64,000 nucleotides of DNA from Flavobacterium sp. ov086 (GCF_900187965.1 NZ_FZNL01000005.1:248001-312000); one strand, 5' to 3'. Positions 45,688 through 54,711 are shown, counted from the first letter of the stretch. A program made the numbers and translations. The notes: generated by a model from the letters alone, not told the origin.

Positions 45688-45738
45688 TTTATACCAATTC
45701 TTTGTACTCAAACTATTAATCCAACAAAAACTAAAAAA

Positions 45739-46596
45739 ATGAGTACATTAAAAATTGCAATTCAAAAATCTGGTCGTTTAAACGAAGACAGCATTCAAAT
45801 TCTTAAAGATTGCGGTATTTCGATCAATAATGGCAACGATCAGTTAAAAGCCGAAGCTTCAAATTTTCCCTTAGAAGTTTTGTATCTAAGAAATTCAGAT
45901 ATTCCTCAATATTTAATCGACGGAGTTGTAGATCTTGCTATTGTAGGTGATAATCTTTTAGTAGAAAAAGGCAAGCATATTGAAGTAATCCAAAAATTAG
46001 GATTTTCAAAATGCAAAGTTTCTGTTGCAGTTCCAAAAACCTTCGATTACAATTCAATTCAGGATTTAGCAGGTTTGCGTATTGCAACTTCGTACCCAAA
46101 TACAGTAAACGAATATTTTAGTTCTTTTGGATTAACAGTCGATATTCACCAAATTTCAGGTTCTGTTGAGATTGCTCCAAATATTGGTCTTGCTGATGCA
46201 ATTGTAGATATTGTTTCAAGCGGAAGTACCTTATTCAAAAATAACCTGAGAGAAGTAGAAGTTATTTTAAAAAGTGAAGCAGTTCTGGCAGTTTCTCCAA
46301 AAGTTTCACCCGAAATTCAGAAACACATCGATACTTTAAAATTCAGAATACAATCGGTTTTAAGAGCAAGAAATTCAAAATATATCTTAATGAACGTTCC
46401 AAACGACAAAATCGATGAAATTGGTAAAATATTACCGGTTTTAAGAAGTTTGACCGTTTTACCTTTGGCACAAGAAGGCTGGAGCAGTGTTCACTCCGTA
46501 ATTGACAAAGACACTTTTTGGGACGTCATTGATAAATTAAAAGAGGCTGGAGCCGAAGGAATTTTAGTTTGTCCAATTGAGAAAATGGTACTTTAA
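45739..46596 (+). CDS. hisG: ATP phosphoribosyltransferase (long form)
   Basis: HisG catalyses the first step of histidine synthesis (ATP + PRPP). It is 285 residues, the long hexameric form. The catalytic region has IAIQKSGRLNEDS, DLAIVGDNLL and the PRPP loop DIVSSGSTLFKNNL (about 153-166). A C-terminal ACT-like regulatory domain (about 210-285) gives feedback inhibition by histidine in this form. It is the first structural gene after the attenuator. Confidence 0.95.
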   Translation: MSTLKIAIQKSGRLNEDSIQILKDCGISINNGNDQLKAEASNFPLEVLYLRNSDIPQYLIDGVVDLAIVGDNLLVEKGKHIEVIQKLGFSKCKVSVAVPKTFDYNSIQDLAGLRIATSYPNTVNEYFSSFGLTVDIHQISGSVEIAPNIGLADAIVDIVSSGSTLFKNNLREVEVILKSEAVLAVSPKVSPEIQKHIDTLKFRIQSVLRARNSKYILMNVPNDKIDEIGKILPVLRSLTVLPLAQEGWSSVHSVIDKDTFWDVIDKLKEAGAEGILVCPIEKMVL

Positions 46597-46783
46597 AGGA
46601 AATTTCAAATATTTAAAATTCCAAATTCCAATTTTAAAAAAGAATTCACAAAAGAAAAATTCCAAATTCCAAACGTCGACAACAGCTTTGCGAACTTTGT
46701 GTTTTTCAAGACAAAGAATAATAAAAATTTTTGCGCTCTTTGCGGTAAAAACCCACAAAGTTTGTGGTTATAAAAATAGTAAC
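46597..46783. repeat. Repeat-filled spacer hisG-hisD
   Basis: There is no gene. It contains repeated AAATTCCAAATTCCA words and CTTTGCGAACTTTG / CTCTTTGCGGTAAAAA words that recur at 51.1 kb, plus a small CCACAAAGTTTGTGG palindrome. The hisD reading frame is open through it but has no ATG until 46784. Confidence 0.65.
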
Positions 46784-48076
46784 ATGAATAAAATAGACAG
46801 TCCAAAACCAGATACCTGGTCAGAAATATTAAAAAGACCAACAAAAACTATCGATGATATCGAAGTTACAGTAAAAGAAATCTTCAAAGAAGTACAGAAA
46901 AAAGGCGATGAAGCCGTTGCAAAATACACTTCAATTTTTGACGGAATAACTCTAGAGAATTACGAAGTTTCTCCTAAAGAAATTGAAGAAGCTGTTAGTT
47001 TGATTTCAAATGAATTGAAAGAAGCGATTCAATTGGCAAAAGCAAACATTTTGAAGTTTCACACCGCTCAAAAAACAGAAAGAATTTCGATTGAAACTAC
47101 AGAAGGCGTAAACTGTTGGCAAGAAAAAAGACCAATTCAGAAAATTGGATTATACATTCCGGGTGGAACTGCGCCTTTGTTTTCCACCGTTTTAATGTTG
47201 GCGGTTCCTGCTGAAATTGCTGGTTGCAAAGAAATTGTTTTGTGTTCACCACCTGATAAATCAGGAAAAATAAATCCAGCGATTTTGTACGCTGCTAATT
47301 TATGTGGTGTAACCAAAATATTAAAAGTAGGCGGAATTCAGGCAATTGCCGGAATGACATTTGGCACGCAATCAATCCCAAAAGTGTATAAGATTTTCGG
47401 ACCAGGAAATCAATTTGTAACCGTTGCAAAGCAATTGGCGACGCAATTTGGAGTAGCGATTGATATGCCTGCAGGACCTTCGGAATTGCTTGTTGTGGCA
47501 GATGATACAGCGGTTCCCGCATTTGTGGCTTCAGATTTATTGTCGCAGGCAGAACATGGAACAGATAGTCAGGTGATTTTAGTTTCGACTTCAAGAAAAT
47601 TAATTGATGCTGTTGAGAATGAAATTCAGACTCAGATAGAGGTTCTTCCTCGTAAAGTGATCGCCAAAAAAGCAATTGAAAATTCAAAGCTAATTTATGT
47701 TGAAAACGATCAGATTGCGCTAGATTTAATCAATGAATATGGACCGGAACACTTTATTATTTGTTCAGAATTTGATGATTTCTATTGCAACGGAATTGTA
47801 AATGCAGGTTCTGTTTTTATTGGGAATTATACTCCTGAAAGTGCTGGAGATTATGCCTCAGGAACTAATCATACGTTGCCAACAAACGGATACGCCAAAA
47901 ATTACAGCGGTGTGAATCTGGATAGTTTTATGAAATCTATGACATTTCAGAAGATAACAGAAAAAGGAATTCAAAACATAGGAAAAGCAATTGAAGTTAT
48001 GGCCGAAGCCGAAGGTTTACAAGCGCATAAAAATGCTGTTACTTTGAGATTGGTGAGTTTAGAAGCAAGATTATAG
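46784..48076 (+). CDS. hisD: Histidinol dehydrogenase
   Basis: HisD oxidises histidinol to histidine in two NAD-dependent steps. With the ATG at 46784 the protein has 430 residues, the standard length. The frame stays open upstream into the spacer and hisG but that part is repeat DNA without homology. Family segments are VKEIFKEVQKKGDEAV, GLYIPGGTAPLFSTVLMLAVPA, GPGNQFVTVAKQLA, the zinc-ligand region LLSQAEHGTDSQVIL, and YGPEHFI with the catalytic Glu/His. Confidence 0.95.
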   Translation: MNKIDSPKPDTWSEILKRPTKTIDDIEVTVKEIFKEVQKKGDEAVAKYTSIFDGITLENYEVSPKEIEEAVSLISNELKEAIQLAKANILKFHTAQKTERISIETTEGVNCWQEKRPIQKIGLYIPGGTAPLFSTVLMLAVPAEIAGCKEIVLCSPPDKSGKINPAILYAANLCGVTKILKVGGIQAIAGMTFGTQSIPKVYKIFGPGNQFVTVAKQLATQFGVAIDMPAGPSELLVVADDTAVPAFVASDLLSQAEHGTDSQVILVSTSRKLIDAVENEIQTQIEVLPRKVIAKKAIENSKLIYVENDQIALDLINEYGPEHFIICSEFDDFYCNGIVNAGSVFIGNYTPESAGDYASGTNHTLPTNGYAKNYSGVNLDSFMKSMTFQKITEKGIQNIGKAIEVMAEAEGLQAHKNAVTLRLVSLEARL

Positions 48077-48079
48077 AAC

Positions 48080-48146
48080 AAAGATTATAGAAGTAAGATT
48101 ATAGAAGAAATATAGATAAGTCTTTCATCTTGCTTCTACAATCTTT
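48080..48146. repeat. Hairpin spacer hisD-hisC
   Basis: AAAGATTATAGAAGTAAGAT (48080-48099) and ATCTTGCTTCTACAATCTTT (48127-48146) are complementary at 18 of 20 positions. There is no T run suited to termination. Confidence 0.75.
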
Positions 48147-48167
48147 CCTCTTTAAAAAATTAAGACA

Positions 48168-49214
48168 ATGGAATTCGATATAAATAACATAACACGTGAA
48201 AACGTGAAAACTTTAAAACCTTATTCGTCGGCACGTGATGAGTTTGAGGATTTTGATACTGCCGAAATGATTTTTTTGGATGCTAATGAAAACCCTTTTC
48301 AAAATGGCGCGAATCGTTACCCTGATCCGCAACAAAATTCGGTTAAAGCGATTTTGGCTAAGAATAATAAGATAAAACCAAGTCAGATATTGCTTGGAAA
48401 CGGGAGTGATGAAGTTTTGGATTTGCTTTTCAGAGCTTTCTGCGAGCCAAAAATCGACAATATTATTTCGTTACCGCCAACGTACGGAATGTATAGCGTT
48501 TTGGCAAATATTAATGCGGTAGAAAACAGAGAAGTTCTACTTTCAACAGATTTTCAGCCACAAGTAGAGAAGATTTTAGATCGCGTTGATGAAAACACAA
48601 AAATCATCTTTTTATGTTCGCCAAATAACCCAACCGGAAATTCTTTTTCGGATGAAAGTGTGGTGAAATTGCTTCAAAACTTTAAAGGTTTAGTTGTGAT
48701 TGATGAAGCTTATATTGACTTTTCGGAGAAAGAAAGCTGGTTGACAGAAATCGATGAATATCCAAATTTGGTGATTACACAAACGCTTTCAAAAGCATAT
48801 GGTTTAGCTGGAATTCGCTTAGGAATTTGTTATGCATCTGAAGCTGTGATTTCGGTTTTAAACAAAATAAAACCACCTTATAATGTAAACGAATTAACGC
48901 AGCAAAGAGCAATTGTTCGCTTGAATGATTCGGATAAAATAAAACAAGAAATAGCTTCTATTATTGAGCAAAGAGAAGAGTTGCTTAAAGTTTTATTTGA
49001 AGTAAGTTTTGTGGAAAAAGTGTATCCAACTGAAGCAAATTTTGTCTTAGTGAAAGTAGATAATGCTAATAAAAGATATGATGAATTAATTGCAAAAGGA
49101 ATCGTAATCAGAAACAGAACAACTCAACCTTTATGTGAAAATTGTTTGCGTTTTACGATTGGAATTCCGGAAGAAAATGCAGTTTTGATTAGAGAATTGA
49201 AGTTATTGAAATAA
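48168..49214 (+). CDS. hisC: Histidinol-phosphate aminotransferase
   Basis: A PLP-dependent aminotransferase for imidazole acetol phosphate. It has 348 residues. The N-terminal LDANENPFQNGANRYPDPQQ is typical, as are LGNGSDEVLDLLFRAF and CSPNNPTGNSF. The PLP-lysine is in TQTLSKAYGLAGIRLG (about 207-222), and the C-terminal RTTQPLCENCLRFTIG contains the phosphate-binding Arg. Confidence 0.95.
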   Translation: MEFDINNITRENVKTLKPYSSARDEFEDFDTAEMIFLDANENPFQNGANRYPDPQQNSVKAILAKNNKIKPSQILLGNGSDEVLDLLFRAFCEPKIDNIISLPPTYGMYSVLANINAVENREVLLSTDFQPQVEKILDRVDENTKIIFLCSPNNPTGNSFSDESVVKLLQNFKGLVVIDEAYIDFSEKESWLTEIDEYPNLVITQTLSKAYGLAGIRLGICYASEAVISVLNKIKPPYNVNELTQQRAIVRLNDSDKIKQEIASIIEQREELLKVLFEVSFVEKVYPTEANFVLVKVDNANKRYDELIAKGIVIRNRTTQPLCENCLRFTIGIPEENAVLIRELKLLK

Positions 49215-49234
49215 AAAAAATATAGCCACAGATG

Positions 49235-49389
49235 ACACAGGTTAAAATGATTTTTCACGCAGATTTGGCAGATTAAAGCAGATTTATTTTGATCTTTAAT
49301 TATAAAAAATCTGCGTGAATCTGCTTAAATCTTTTTAAATCTGCGTGAAATAAAATTATTGACAATAGAAAAATCATTTTAATCTGTGT
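49235..49389. repeat. Long hairpin spacer hisC-hisB
   Basis: The outer arm ACACAGGTTAAAATGATTTT (49235-49255) matches the complement of 49369-49389 at 20 of 21 positions. Inside, TTTCACGCAGATTT (49253-49266) pairs perfectly with 49337-49350, and CAGATT words are repeated. It is a nested hairpin with arms of about 57 bases. Confidence 0.8.
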
Positions 49390-49390
49390 A

Positions 49391-49408
49391 TCCCGATAGC
49401 TATCGGGA
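49391..49408. repeat. Palindrome TCCCGATAGCTATCGGGA
   Basis: A perfect 18-base palindrome 22 bases before hisB; the identical sequence is at 51066-51083. Confidence 0.85.
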
Positions 49409-49430
49409 GTGGCAGAAAAAAATATAATTT

Positions 49431-50567
49431 ATGAAGAAAGTACTTTTTATCGATCGTGACGGAACGATTGTTTTAGAACCTGAAAATTATCAGTTAGATG
49501 CTTTGGATAAAGTAGAATTTTATCCAAAAGCTTTTCAATATTTGGCTAAAATTGCCAATGAATTAGATTACGAATTGGCGATGGTAACTAATCAGGACGG
49601 ATTAGGAACGGATAGTTTTCCGGAAGATACGTTTTGGCCAACGCAGAATTTTATCTTAAAAGCCTTTGAAAACGAAGGGGTTTTGTTTGATGATATTTTC
49701 ATAGACAGATCTTTTCCTGAAGATAATGCACCAACGCGCAAGCCGAGAACTGGAATGTTAACAAAATATATTGATAATCCGGCGTATGATTTGGCTAATT
49801 CTTTTGTTTTAGGAGATCGCTTAACAGATGTTGAATTGGCTAAAAATCTGGGCGCAAAAGCTATTTTTATCAATGATAATGACGGAATTGGAAGCAATGA
49901 AATCTCATCAAAAAGAGAAGAATTAGACGAAACGATTATTCTTCAAACGATGAGTTGGAAAACAATTTATGAGTTTTTAAAGCTGGAAGCACGTTCGGCT
50001 TCGATTACGCGTAAAACTAATGAAACCGACATTTTTATCAATTTGAATCTGGACGGAACAGGAAAAAGTAAAATCGAAACCGGAATTGCTTTTTTTGATC
50101 ACATGTTAGATCAAATTTCGCGTCACGGTCAAATGGATTTGGAAATTTTGGTAAAAGGTGATCTTGAAGTCGATGAACACCATACGATTGAAGATACTGC
50201 AATTGCTCTAGGAGAAGTTTTTGCAAAAGCATTAGGAAATAAACTAGGCATCGAACGTTATGGTTTCTGTTTGCCAATGGACGATTGTTTAGCACAGGTT
50301 GCAATTGATTTTGGCGGAAGAAACTGGTTGGTTTGGGAAACGGAATTTAAACGCGAAATGGTAGGTAAAATGCCAACAGAAATGTTCTTTCACTTCTTTA
50401 AATCCTTCTCAGACGGTGCCAAAGCGAACATTAATATAAAAGCCGAAGGAACCAACGAACACCACAAAATTGAAGCTATTTTTAAAGCTTTCGCAAAAGC
50501 AATAAAAGTAGCAGTGAAAAGAGATACAGAGAAAATGATTTTGCCTTCGACGAAAGGAATGTTGTAA
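49431..50567 (+). CDS. hisB: Bifunctional histidinol-phosphatase / imidazoleglycerol-phosphate dehydratase
   Basis: A fused HisB of 378 residues. The N-terminal HAD phosphatase (about 1-165) has the DxDGT motif in [16 protein letters not shown] and [12 protein letters not shown]. The C-terminal dehydratase (about 185-378) has [19 protein letters not shown] and EDDHHTIEDT-type segments ([17 protein letters not shown]), with the metal-binding His residues, and [14 protein letters not shown]. Confidence 0.95.
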   Translation: MKKVLFIDRDGTIVLEPENYQLDALDKVEFYPKAFQYLAKIANELDYELAMVTNQDGLGTDSFPEDTFWPTQNFILKAFENEGVLFDDIFIDRSFPEDNAPTRKPRTGMLTKYIDNPAYDLANSFVLGDRLTDVELAKNLGAKAIFINDNDGIGSNEISSKREELDETIILQTMSWKTIYEFLKLEARSASITRKTNETDIFINLNLDGTGKSKIETGIAFFDHMLDQISRHGQMDLEILVKGDLEVDEHHTIEDTAIALGEVFAKALGNKLGIERYGFCLPMDDCLAQVAIDFGGRNWLVWETEFKREMVGKMPTEMFFHFFKSFSDGAKANINIKAEGTNEHHKIEAIFKAFAKAIKVAVKRDTEKMILPSTKGML

Positions 50568-50580
50568 AAAAGTTTAAATT

Positions 50581-50637
50581 GTTTCAAGTTTCAGGTTTCA
50601 AGTTCTGTTGAGTAACCTGAAACTTGAAACCTGAAAC
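50581..50637. repeat. GTTTCAAGTTTCAGG hairpin spacer after hisB
   Basis: The left arm 50581-50604 (GTTTCAAGTTTCAGGTTTCA) pairs with 50614-50637 (AACCTGAAACTTGAAACCTG), with A/G swaps that keep pairing by G-U. The same words recur at 40.87, 51.01, 51.17 and 54.66 kb. Confidence 0.75.
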
Positions 50638-50648
50638 AAAACAAAAAA

Positions 50649-50999
50649 ATGGAAGCTAAAAAGTTTGCTGAGGAATGGATTGAATCATGGAATTCGCATG
50701 ATTTAGACGATATCATGAAGCATTACTCGGAAGATATTGAAATTACAACGCCAATGATAAAATTGGCTGCAGGAATTGAAAGTGGTTTACTTCAAGGAAA
50801 AGAACAAGTTAGAGCGTATTGGGAAAAGGCTTTGTCGAAAATTCCCGATTTGCATTTTGAATTGGTTGAAGTTACATCAGGAGTTGATTCGGTAGCACTT
50901 TATTACAAATCGATTATGAATAAAATGGCAATCGAAGTTATGTTTTTTGATCAAAACGGATTAGTAAATAAGATGATCGCTCATTATACAGATCTGTAA
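50649..50999 (+). CDS. NTF2/SnoaL-like protein inserted in the his operon
   Basis: A 116-residue SnoaL/NTF2-like domain: the start FAEEWIESWNSHDLDDIMKHYSEDIEITTP and the end VMFFDQNGLVNKMIAHYTDL match the family pattern of a helix followed by curved strands. It is not a known histidine enzyme. It lies between hisB and hisH on the same strand, with repeat-filled spacers on both sides, so it is likely co-transcribed with the operon. Its function is unknown. Confidence 0.85.
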   Translation: MEAKKFAEEWIESWNSHDLDDIMKHYSEDIEITTPMIKLAAGIESGLLQGKEQVRAYWEKALSKIPDLHFELVEVTSGVDSVALYYKSIMNKMAIEVMFFDQNGLVNKMIAHYTDL

Positions 51000-51009
51000 A
51001 ATAAAAATT

Positions 51010-51193
51010 GTTTCAAGTTTAAAGTTCCAAGTTTCCCTTGGTGTACTTAACCGTAAGGCGCGCAATCCCGATAGCTATCGGGATACGCTATGAACGCCAA
51101 GCTATTCCTTAGTGCACTTTGCGAAAAAACTTTGCGAACTTTGCGGTAAAATTATACTCAAAGGAGAGCAACCTGAAACGTGAAACCTGAAAC
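51010..51193. repeat. Composite repeat spacer before hisH
   Basis: The outer arms are the GTTTCAAGTTTAAAG and CTGAAACGTGAAACCTGAAA words (51010-51034 and 51170-51193). Nested inside are the palindrome TCCCGATAGCTATCGGGA (51066-51083) and the CTTTGCGAACTTTGCGG word (51129-51147). At least three repeat families are therefore combined in one 214-base spacer. Confidence 0.75.
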
Positions 51194-51213
51194 AAAACAA
51201 ACAAAATAAGAAA

Positions 51214-51804
51214 ATGAAAATAGTAATTATAAATTACGGAGCAGGAAATATTCAGAGCATTATGTTTGCGATTGAAAGGCTTGGTTTTAAAGCTGTTTTG
51301 AGTAATAATCCGGAAGAAATTCTAGCGGCTGATAAAGTGATTTTTCCAGGCGTAGGCGAGGCGAGTTCGGCTATGGCTAAACTTCGTGAAAGTGGTTTAG
51401 ATAGTTTGATTCCGAATTTGAAACAACCTGTTTTGGGCATTTGCCTGGGAATGCAATTAATGTGTAAATCGAGTGAAGAAGGAAATACTAGAGGTTTAGG
51501 GATTTTTGATGTTGATGTAATTAAATTTACATCAAAAGTAAAGGTACCACAAATGGGATGGAATCAGATTTATGGTTTAAAATCGGATTTGTTTAAAGGA
51601 ATTTCAGAGAATGAATTTATGTATTTGGTGCATAGTTTTTACGCCCCAAATTGCGATGAAGCCATTGCTATCACGGATTACGAGTTAGAATACGCATCGG
51701 CTTTAAAGAAAGATAATTTTTATGGAACACAGTTTCACCCAGAAAAGAGTGGTGCTGTTGGAGAGAAAATACTTGGCAACTTCTTGAAAATTCCAATTTT
51801 TTAA
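51214..51804 (+). CDS. hisH: Imidazole glycerol phosphate synthase, glutaminase subunit HisH
   Basis: The class I glutamine amidotransferase subunit that feeds ammonia to HisF. In 196 residues it has the start IVIINYGAGNIQSI, VIFPGVGEASSAM, the catalytic Cys in LGICLGMQLM (about 74-83) and the catalytic His-Glu in YGTQFHPEKSG (about 171-181). Confidence 0.95.
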   Translation: MKIVIINYGAGNIQSIMFAIERLGFKAVLSNNPEEILAADKVIFPGVGEASSAMAKLRESGLDSLIPNLKQPVLGICLGMQLMCKSSEEGNTRGLGIFDVDVIKFTSKVKVPQMGWNQIYGLKSDLFKGISENEFMYLVHSFYAPNCDEAIAITDYELEYASALKKDNFYGTQFHPEKSGAVGEKILGNFLKIPIF

Positions 51805-51939
51805 ATTCCAAATTCCAATAGCAATATCAAAAATCAATTATAATATCAATTTAGAAAATGTGAAATCAAAAATCGTTAATCGACAATCAAAAATGAAGAC
51901 TTTACGACTTTAGACTTTCAAACTTTAAGACTTAAATAA
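51805..51939. repeat. Tandem GACTTTA spacer hisH-hisA
   Basis: There is no gene. AAATTCCAAATTCCA is followed by imperfect direct repeats of GACTTTACGACTTTAGACTT ending just before hisA. Confidence 0.6.
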
Positions 51940-52665
51940 ATGAGAATAATACCAGCCATAGATATCATTGACGGAAAATGTGTTCGTTTATCCAAAGGTG
52001 ATTATGATACTAAGATAATTTACAACGAAAATCCGCTTGAAGTAGCGAAATCATTTGAAGCACACGGAATCGAATATTTGCATTTGGTAGATCTTGACGG
52101 CGCAAAATCGAGCAAGATTGTCAATTATAAAATATTGGAAAAAATTGCCACACAAACGAGTTTGCAAATTGATTTTGGCGGTGGATTAAAGTCTGATGAT
52201 GATTTGAAAATTGCTTTTGAAAGCGGTGCAAGTCAGATTACTGGCGGAAGTATTGCTGTAAAAAACAGAGCGATTTTTGAAAAATGGATTTCAGAATATG
52301 GTTCAGAAAAAATTATTTTAGGTGCAGATGCCAAAGATGAAAAAATTGCCGTTTCAGGCTGGCTAGAAGATTCAAACGAAGATTTGATTCCGTTTATCCA
52401 AGAGTATCAAACCAAAGGAATTCAGTATGTTATTTGCACAGATATTGCAAAAGATGGAATGTTACAAGGTCCAAGTTTTGATTTGTACAAGAAAATTTTA
52501 GCCGAAGCAAATGGCGTAAAACTAATCGCGTCCGGTGGAATTTCAACGTTTGACGAATTGCCAAAATTGGCCGAATTAGGCTGTGAGGGAACAATTATCG
52601 GAAAAGCAATTTACGAAGGAAGAATAACTTTGAAACAATTAGAGGATTACATAATTAAAAAATGA
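51940..52665 (+). CDS. hisA: ProFAR isomerase HisA
   Basis: The (beta/alpha)8 isomerase converting ProFAR to PRFAR. It has 241 residues. The first catalytic Asp is in [19 protein letters not shown], and the second in [30 protein letters not shown] and LIASGGIST are the phosphate-binding loops. Confidence 0.95.
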   Translation: MRIIPAIDIIDGKCVRLSKGDYDTKIIYNENPLEVAKSFEAHGIEYLHLVDLDGAKSSKIVNYKILEKIATQTSLQIDFGGGLKSDDDLKIAFESGASQITGGSIAVKNRAIFEKWISEYGSEKIILGADAKDEKIAVSGWLEDSNEDLIPFIQEYQTKGIQYVICTDIAKDGMLQGPSFDLYKKILAEANGVKLIASGGISTFDELPKLAELGCEGTIIGKAIYEGRITLKQLEDYIIKK

Positions 52666-52740
52666 GATAATTAGTCAATTAGATAATTCTCTGCGTTGTG
52701 CTTAAAATTATCTAATTATCAAATTTTCTAATTGGCACAT
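52666..52740. repeat. AATTATCTAATTATC hairpin spacer after hisA
   Basis: GATAATTAGTCAATTAGATA (from 52665) is complementary to AATTATCTAATTATCAAATT (52706 onward). The right arm to 52740 is almost identical to 53126-53160, the corresponding arm of the next spacer. Confidence 0.8.
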
Positions 52741-52757
52741 TAAAAAAACAACAGATT

Positions 52758-53069
52758 ATGATAACTTGTCACTTAAAATACATTATAGACCCTTATCAAT
52801 TAGAGGTTTTTGAGGATTACGGTAAGAGATGGATTAAAATTGTAAACCGTTTGGGAGGTCACCATCATGGTTATTTTATGCCTTCGGAAGGAGCAAATAA
52901 TATTGCTTATGCATTGTTTTCTTTTCCAAGTTTAACAGATTATGAAAATTATCGCAAACAAATGTTTTCAAAAGATGACAAAGAGTGCGTAGAAGCTTTT
53001 AAACTTGCAGAAGACACAAGATGCATTATAAGTTACGAAAGAACTTTTTTAAGTCCTGTATTTGAATAA
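52758..53069 (+). CDS. NIPSNAP-family protein inserted in the his operon
   Basis: A 103-residue ferredoxin-like-fold protein of the NIPSNAP family: ITCHLKYIIDPYQLEVFEDYGKRW and GGHHHGYFMPSEGANNIAYALFSFPS are characteristic, as is CIISYERTFLSPVF at the end. The function of bacterial members is unknown. It is not part of the histidine pathway but sits between hisA and hisF in the same direction, flanked on both sides by copies of the same hairpin spacer. Confidence 0.87.
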   Translation: MITCHLKYIIDPYQLEVFEDYGKRWIKIVNRLGGHHHGYFMPSEGANNIAYALFSFPSLTDYENYRKQMFSKDDKECVEAFKLAEDTRCIISYERTFLSPVFE

Positions 53070-53078
53070 AATAATTAG

Positions 53079-53160
53079 AAAATTAGTCAATAAGATAATT
53101 AGATAATTTTTTGGATTGCGCACAAAATTATCTAATTATCAAATTTTCTAATTGACACAT
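53079..53160. repeat. AATTATCTAATTATC hairpin spacer before hisF
   Basis: The left arm 53079-53110 and right arm 53126-53160 form a hairpin. The right arm repeats the spacer after hisA nearly exactly over about 35 bases and continues with CATTAAAAATTGACACATTA. Confidence 0.8.
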
Positions 53161-53181
53161 TAAAAATTGACACATTAAAAT

Positions 53182-53937
53182 ATGTTAGCAAAAAGAATCA
53201 TTCCTTGTTTGGATATAAAAAACGGAAGAACTGTCAAAGGTGTTAACTTTGTTGACTTGCGTGATGCGGGAGATCCGGTGGAGTTGGCTGAAATTTATTC
53301 AGACGAAGGTGCAGATGAATTGGTTTTTCTGGATATTTCGGCTACGGAAGAACGTCGTAAAACGCTGGTTAATATGGTGCGAAGTGTGGCGGAGAAAATT
53401 AATATTCCCTTTACAGTTGGTGGCGGAATCTCATCTGTAGAAGATGTTGAGATCCTTTTGAATAATGGTGCTGATAAAGTTTCAATCAATTCATCGGCAG
53501 TAAAAAATCCGCAGTTGATTAACGATCTGGCTCAGAAATTTGGAAGTCAATGCGTTGTTGTAGCAATCGATGCCAAACAAATTAATGGACAATGGATTGT
53601 ACATTTAGTAGGCGGAAAAGTTCCAACGGAACTAAATTTGTTCGATTGGGCGGTTGAAGTGGCGGAACGTGGTGCAGGAGAAATTTTATTTACTTCGATG
53701 GATAATGACGGAACCAAAAATGGTTTTGCAAATGAAGCTTTGGCAAAACTTTCAGAGTTGATCAATATTCCGATTATTGCTTCGGGCGGTGCGGGAAATA
53801 TTCAGCATTTTGTTGATTCATTTAAAGTTGGAAAAGCTGATGCGGCGTTGGCTGCGAGCGTTTTTCACTTTAAGGAAATTGAGATTAAAACATTGAAAGA
53901 AGAACTTAGGAATAATGGGGTTGAAGTTAGACTTTAG
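53182..53937 (+). CDS. hisF: Imidazole glycerol phosphate synthase, cyclase subunit HisF
   Basis: The cyclase subunit paired with HisH. It has 251 residues, with the first catalytic Asp in [15 protein letters not shown] and the second in [24 protein letters not shown] and [13 protein letters not shown] form the phosphate sites. The (beta/alpha)8 barrel is complete. Confidence 0.95.
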   Translation: MLAKRIIPCLDIKNGRTVKGVNFVDLRDAGDPVELAEIYSDEGADELVFLDISATEERRKTLVNMVRSVAEKINIPFTVGGGISSVEDVEILLNNGADKVSINSSAVKNPQLINDLAQKFGSQCVVVAIDAKQINGQWIVHLVGGKVPTELNLFDWAVEVAERGAGEILFTSMDNDGTKNGFANEALAKLSELINIPIIASGGAGNIQHFVDSFKVGKADAALAASVFHFKEIEIKTLKEELRNNGVEVRL

Positions 53938-54049
53938 AAGCTAGACTTTATAAATTAGAAGAAAGAAGCAAGAATTAAGTTTGTAATCTAAAACAAAATA
54001 ATAAAGAGTGTAGATATCTAAAATCGGAACTCTAAAATCTAAAATAAAA

Positions 54050-54646
54050 ATGGACATAGATATAAAAAGCGCACACGGATTGATTCCGGCAATAATTCAG
54101 GATTCGGAAACAAAAAATGTTTTGATGTTGGGGTATATGAACGAAGAATCTTTACAGAAAACAATCGAAACAAAAAAGGTTACTTTTTTCAGTCGTTCAA
54201 AACAAAGACTTTGGACAAAAGGCGAGGAGAGTGGTAATTTTTTGAATCTTGTAAGTATTAAAAATGACTGTGATGGCGACACACTTTTAATTCAGGCAAA
54301 ACCTGTTGGACCAACGTGTCATACGGGTGCTGATACTTGTTGGCAAGAAGAAAATAAGGAAAATTATGGCTTTATTTCTCAATTAGAAAATACAATTAAA
54401 ACACGTAGAGAAAATGCTGATTCTGAGAAAAGTTATGTTGCTTCGTTATTCGAAAAAGGCATTAATAAAATTGCCCAAAAAGTAGGCGAAGAAGCTGTAG
54501 AAGTGGTAATTGAAGCCAAAGACAACAACGATGATTTATTCTTAAGCGAAAGTGCTGATTTATTATTTCATTATTTGATTTTACTTCAGGCTAAAGGTTT
54601 TCAGTTGAATGATGTTGTTGATGTTTTGAAGAAGCGTCAGAAGTAA
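54050..54646 (+). CDS. hisIE: Bifunctional PRA-CH / PRA-PH enzyme HisIE
   Basis: A fusion of phosphoribosyl-AMP cyclohydrolase (about 1-105) and phosphoribosyl-ATP pyrophosphatase (about 110-198). The first half has NVLMLGYMNEESL, FFSRSKQRLWTKGEESGN and the zinc ligands in GPTCHTGADTC. The second has SYVASLFEKGINKIAQKVGEEAVEVVIEA. It is the last gene of the operon; the spacer before it (53938-54049) is AT-rich with degenerate AATCTAAAAT words. Confidence 0.95.
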   Translation: MDIDIKSAHGLIPAIIQDSETKNVLMLGYMNEESLQKTIETKKVTFFSRSKQRLWTKGEESGNFLNLVSIKNDCDGDTLLIQAKPVGPTCHTGADTCWQEENKENYGFISQLENTIKTRRENADSEKSYVASLFEKGINKIAQKVGEEAVEVVIEAKDNNDDLFLSESADLLFHYLILLQAKGFQLNDVVDVLKKRQK

Positions 54647-54654
54647 GAGATTTT

Positions 54655-54711
54655 GTTTCAGGTTTCAAGTTTCAGGTTATGCGCGATAACTTGAAACTTG
54701 AAACTTGAAAC
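54655..54711. repeat. GTTTCAGGTTTCAAG hairpin after the his operon
   Basis: The arms 54655-54680 (GTTTCAGGTTTCAAGTTTCA) and 54686-54711 (ATAACTTGAAACTTGAAACT) are almost perfectly complementary with a 5-base loop. There is no T run. It separates hisIE from a convergent gene and may terminate both. Confidence 0.75.

Noticed and set aside
46577..46783. Extension of hisD upstream to the end of hisG
   Set aside because: The frame is open but starts with TTG, is made of AT-rich repeat DNA and has no similarity to HisD; the ATG at 46784 gives the standard length.
54655..54711. Rho-independent terminator of the his operon
   Set aside because: The hairpin is strong but has no T run on either strand and the same repeat occurs inside the operon, so a specific terminator call is not justified.
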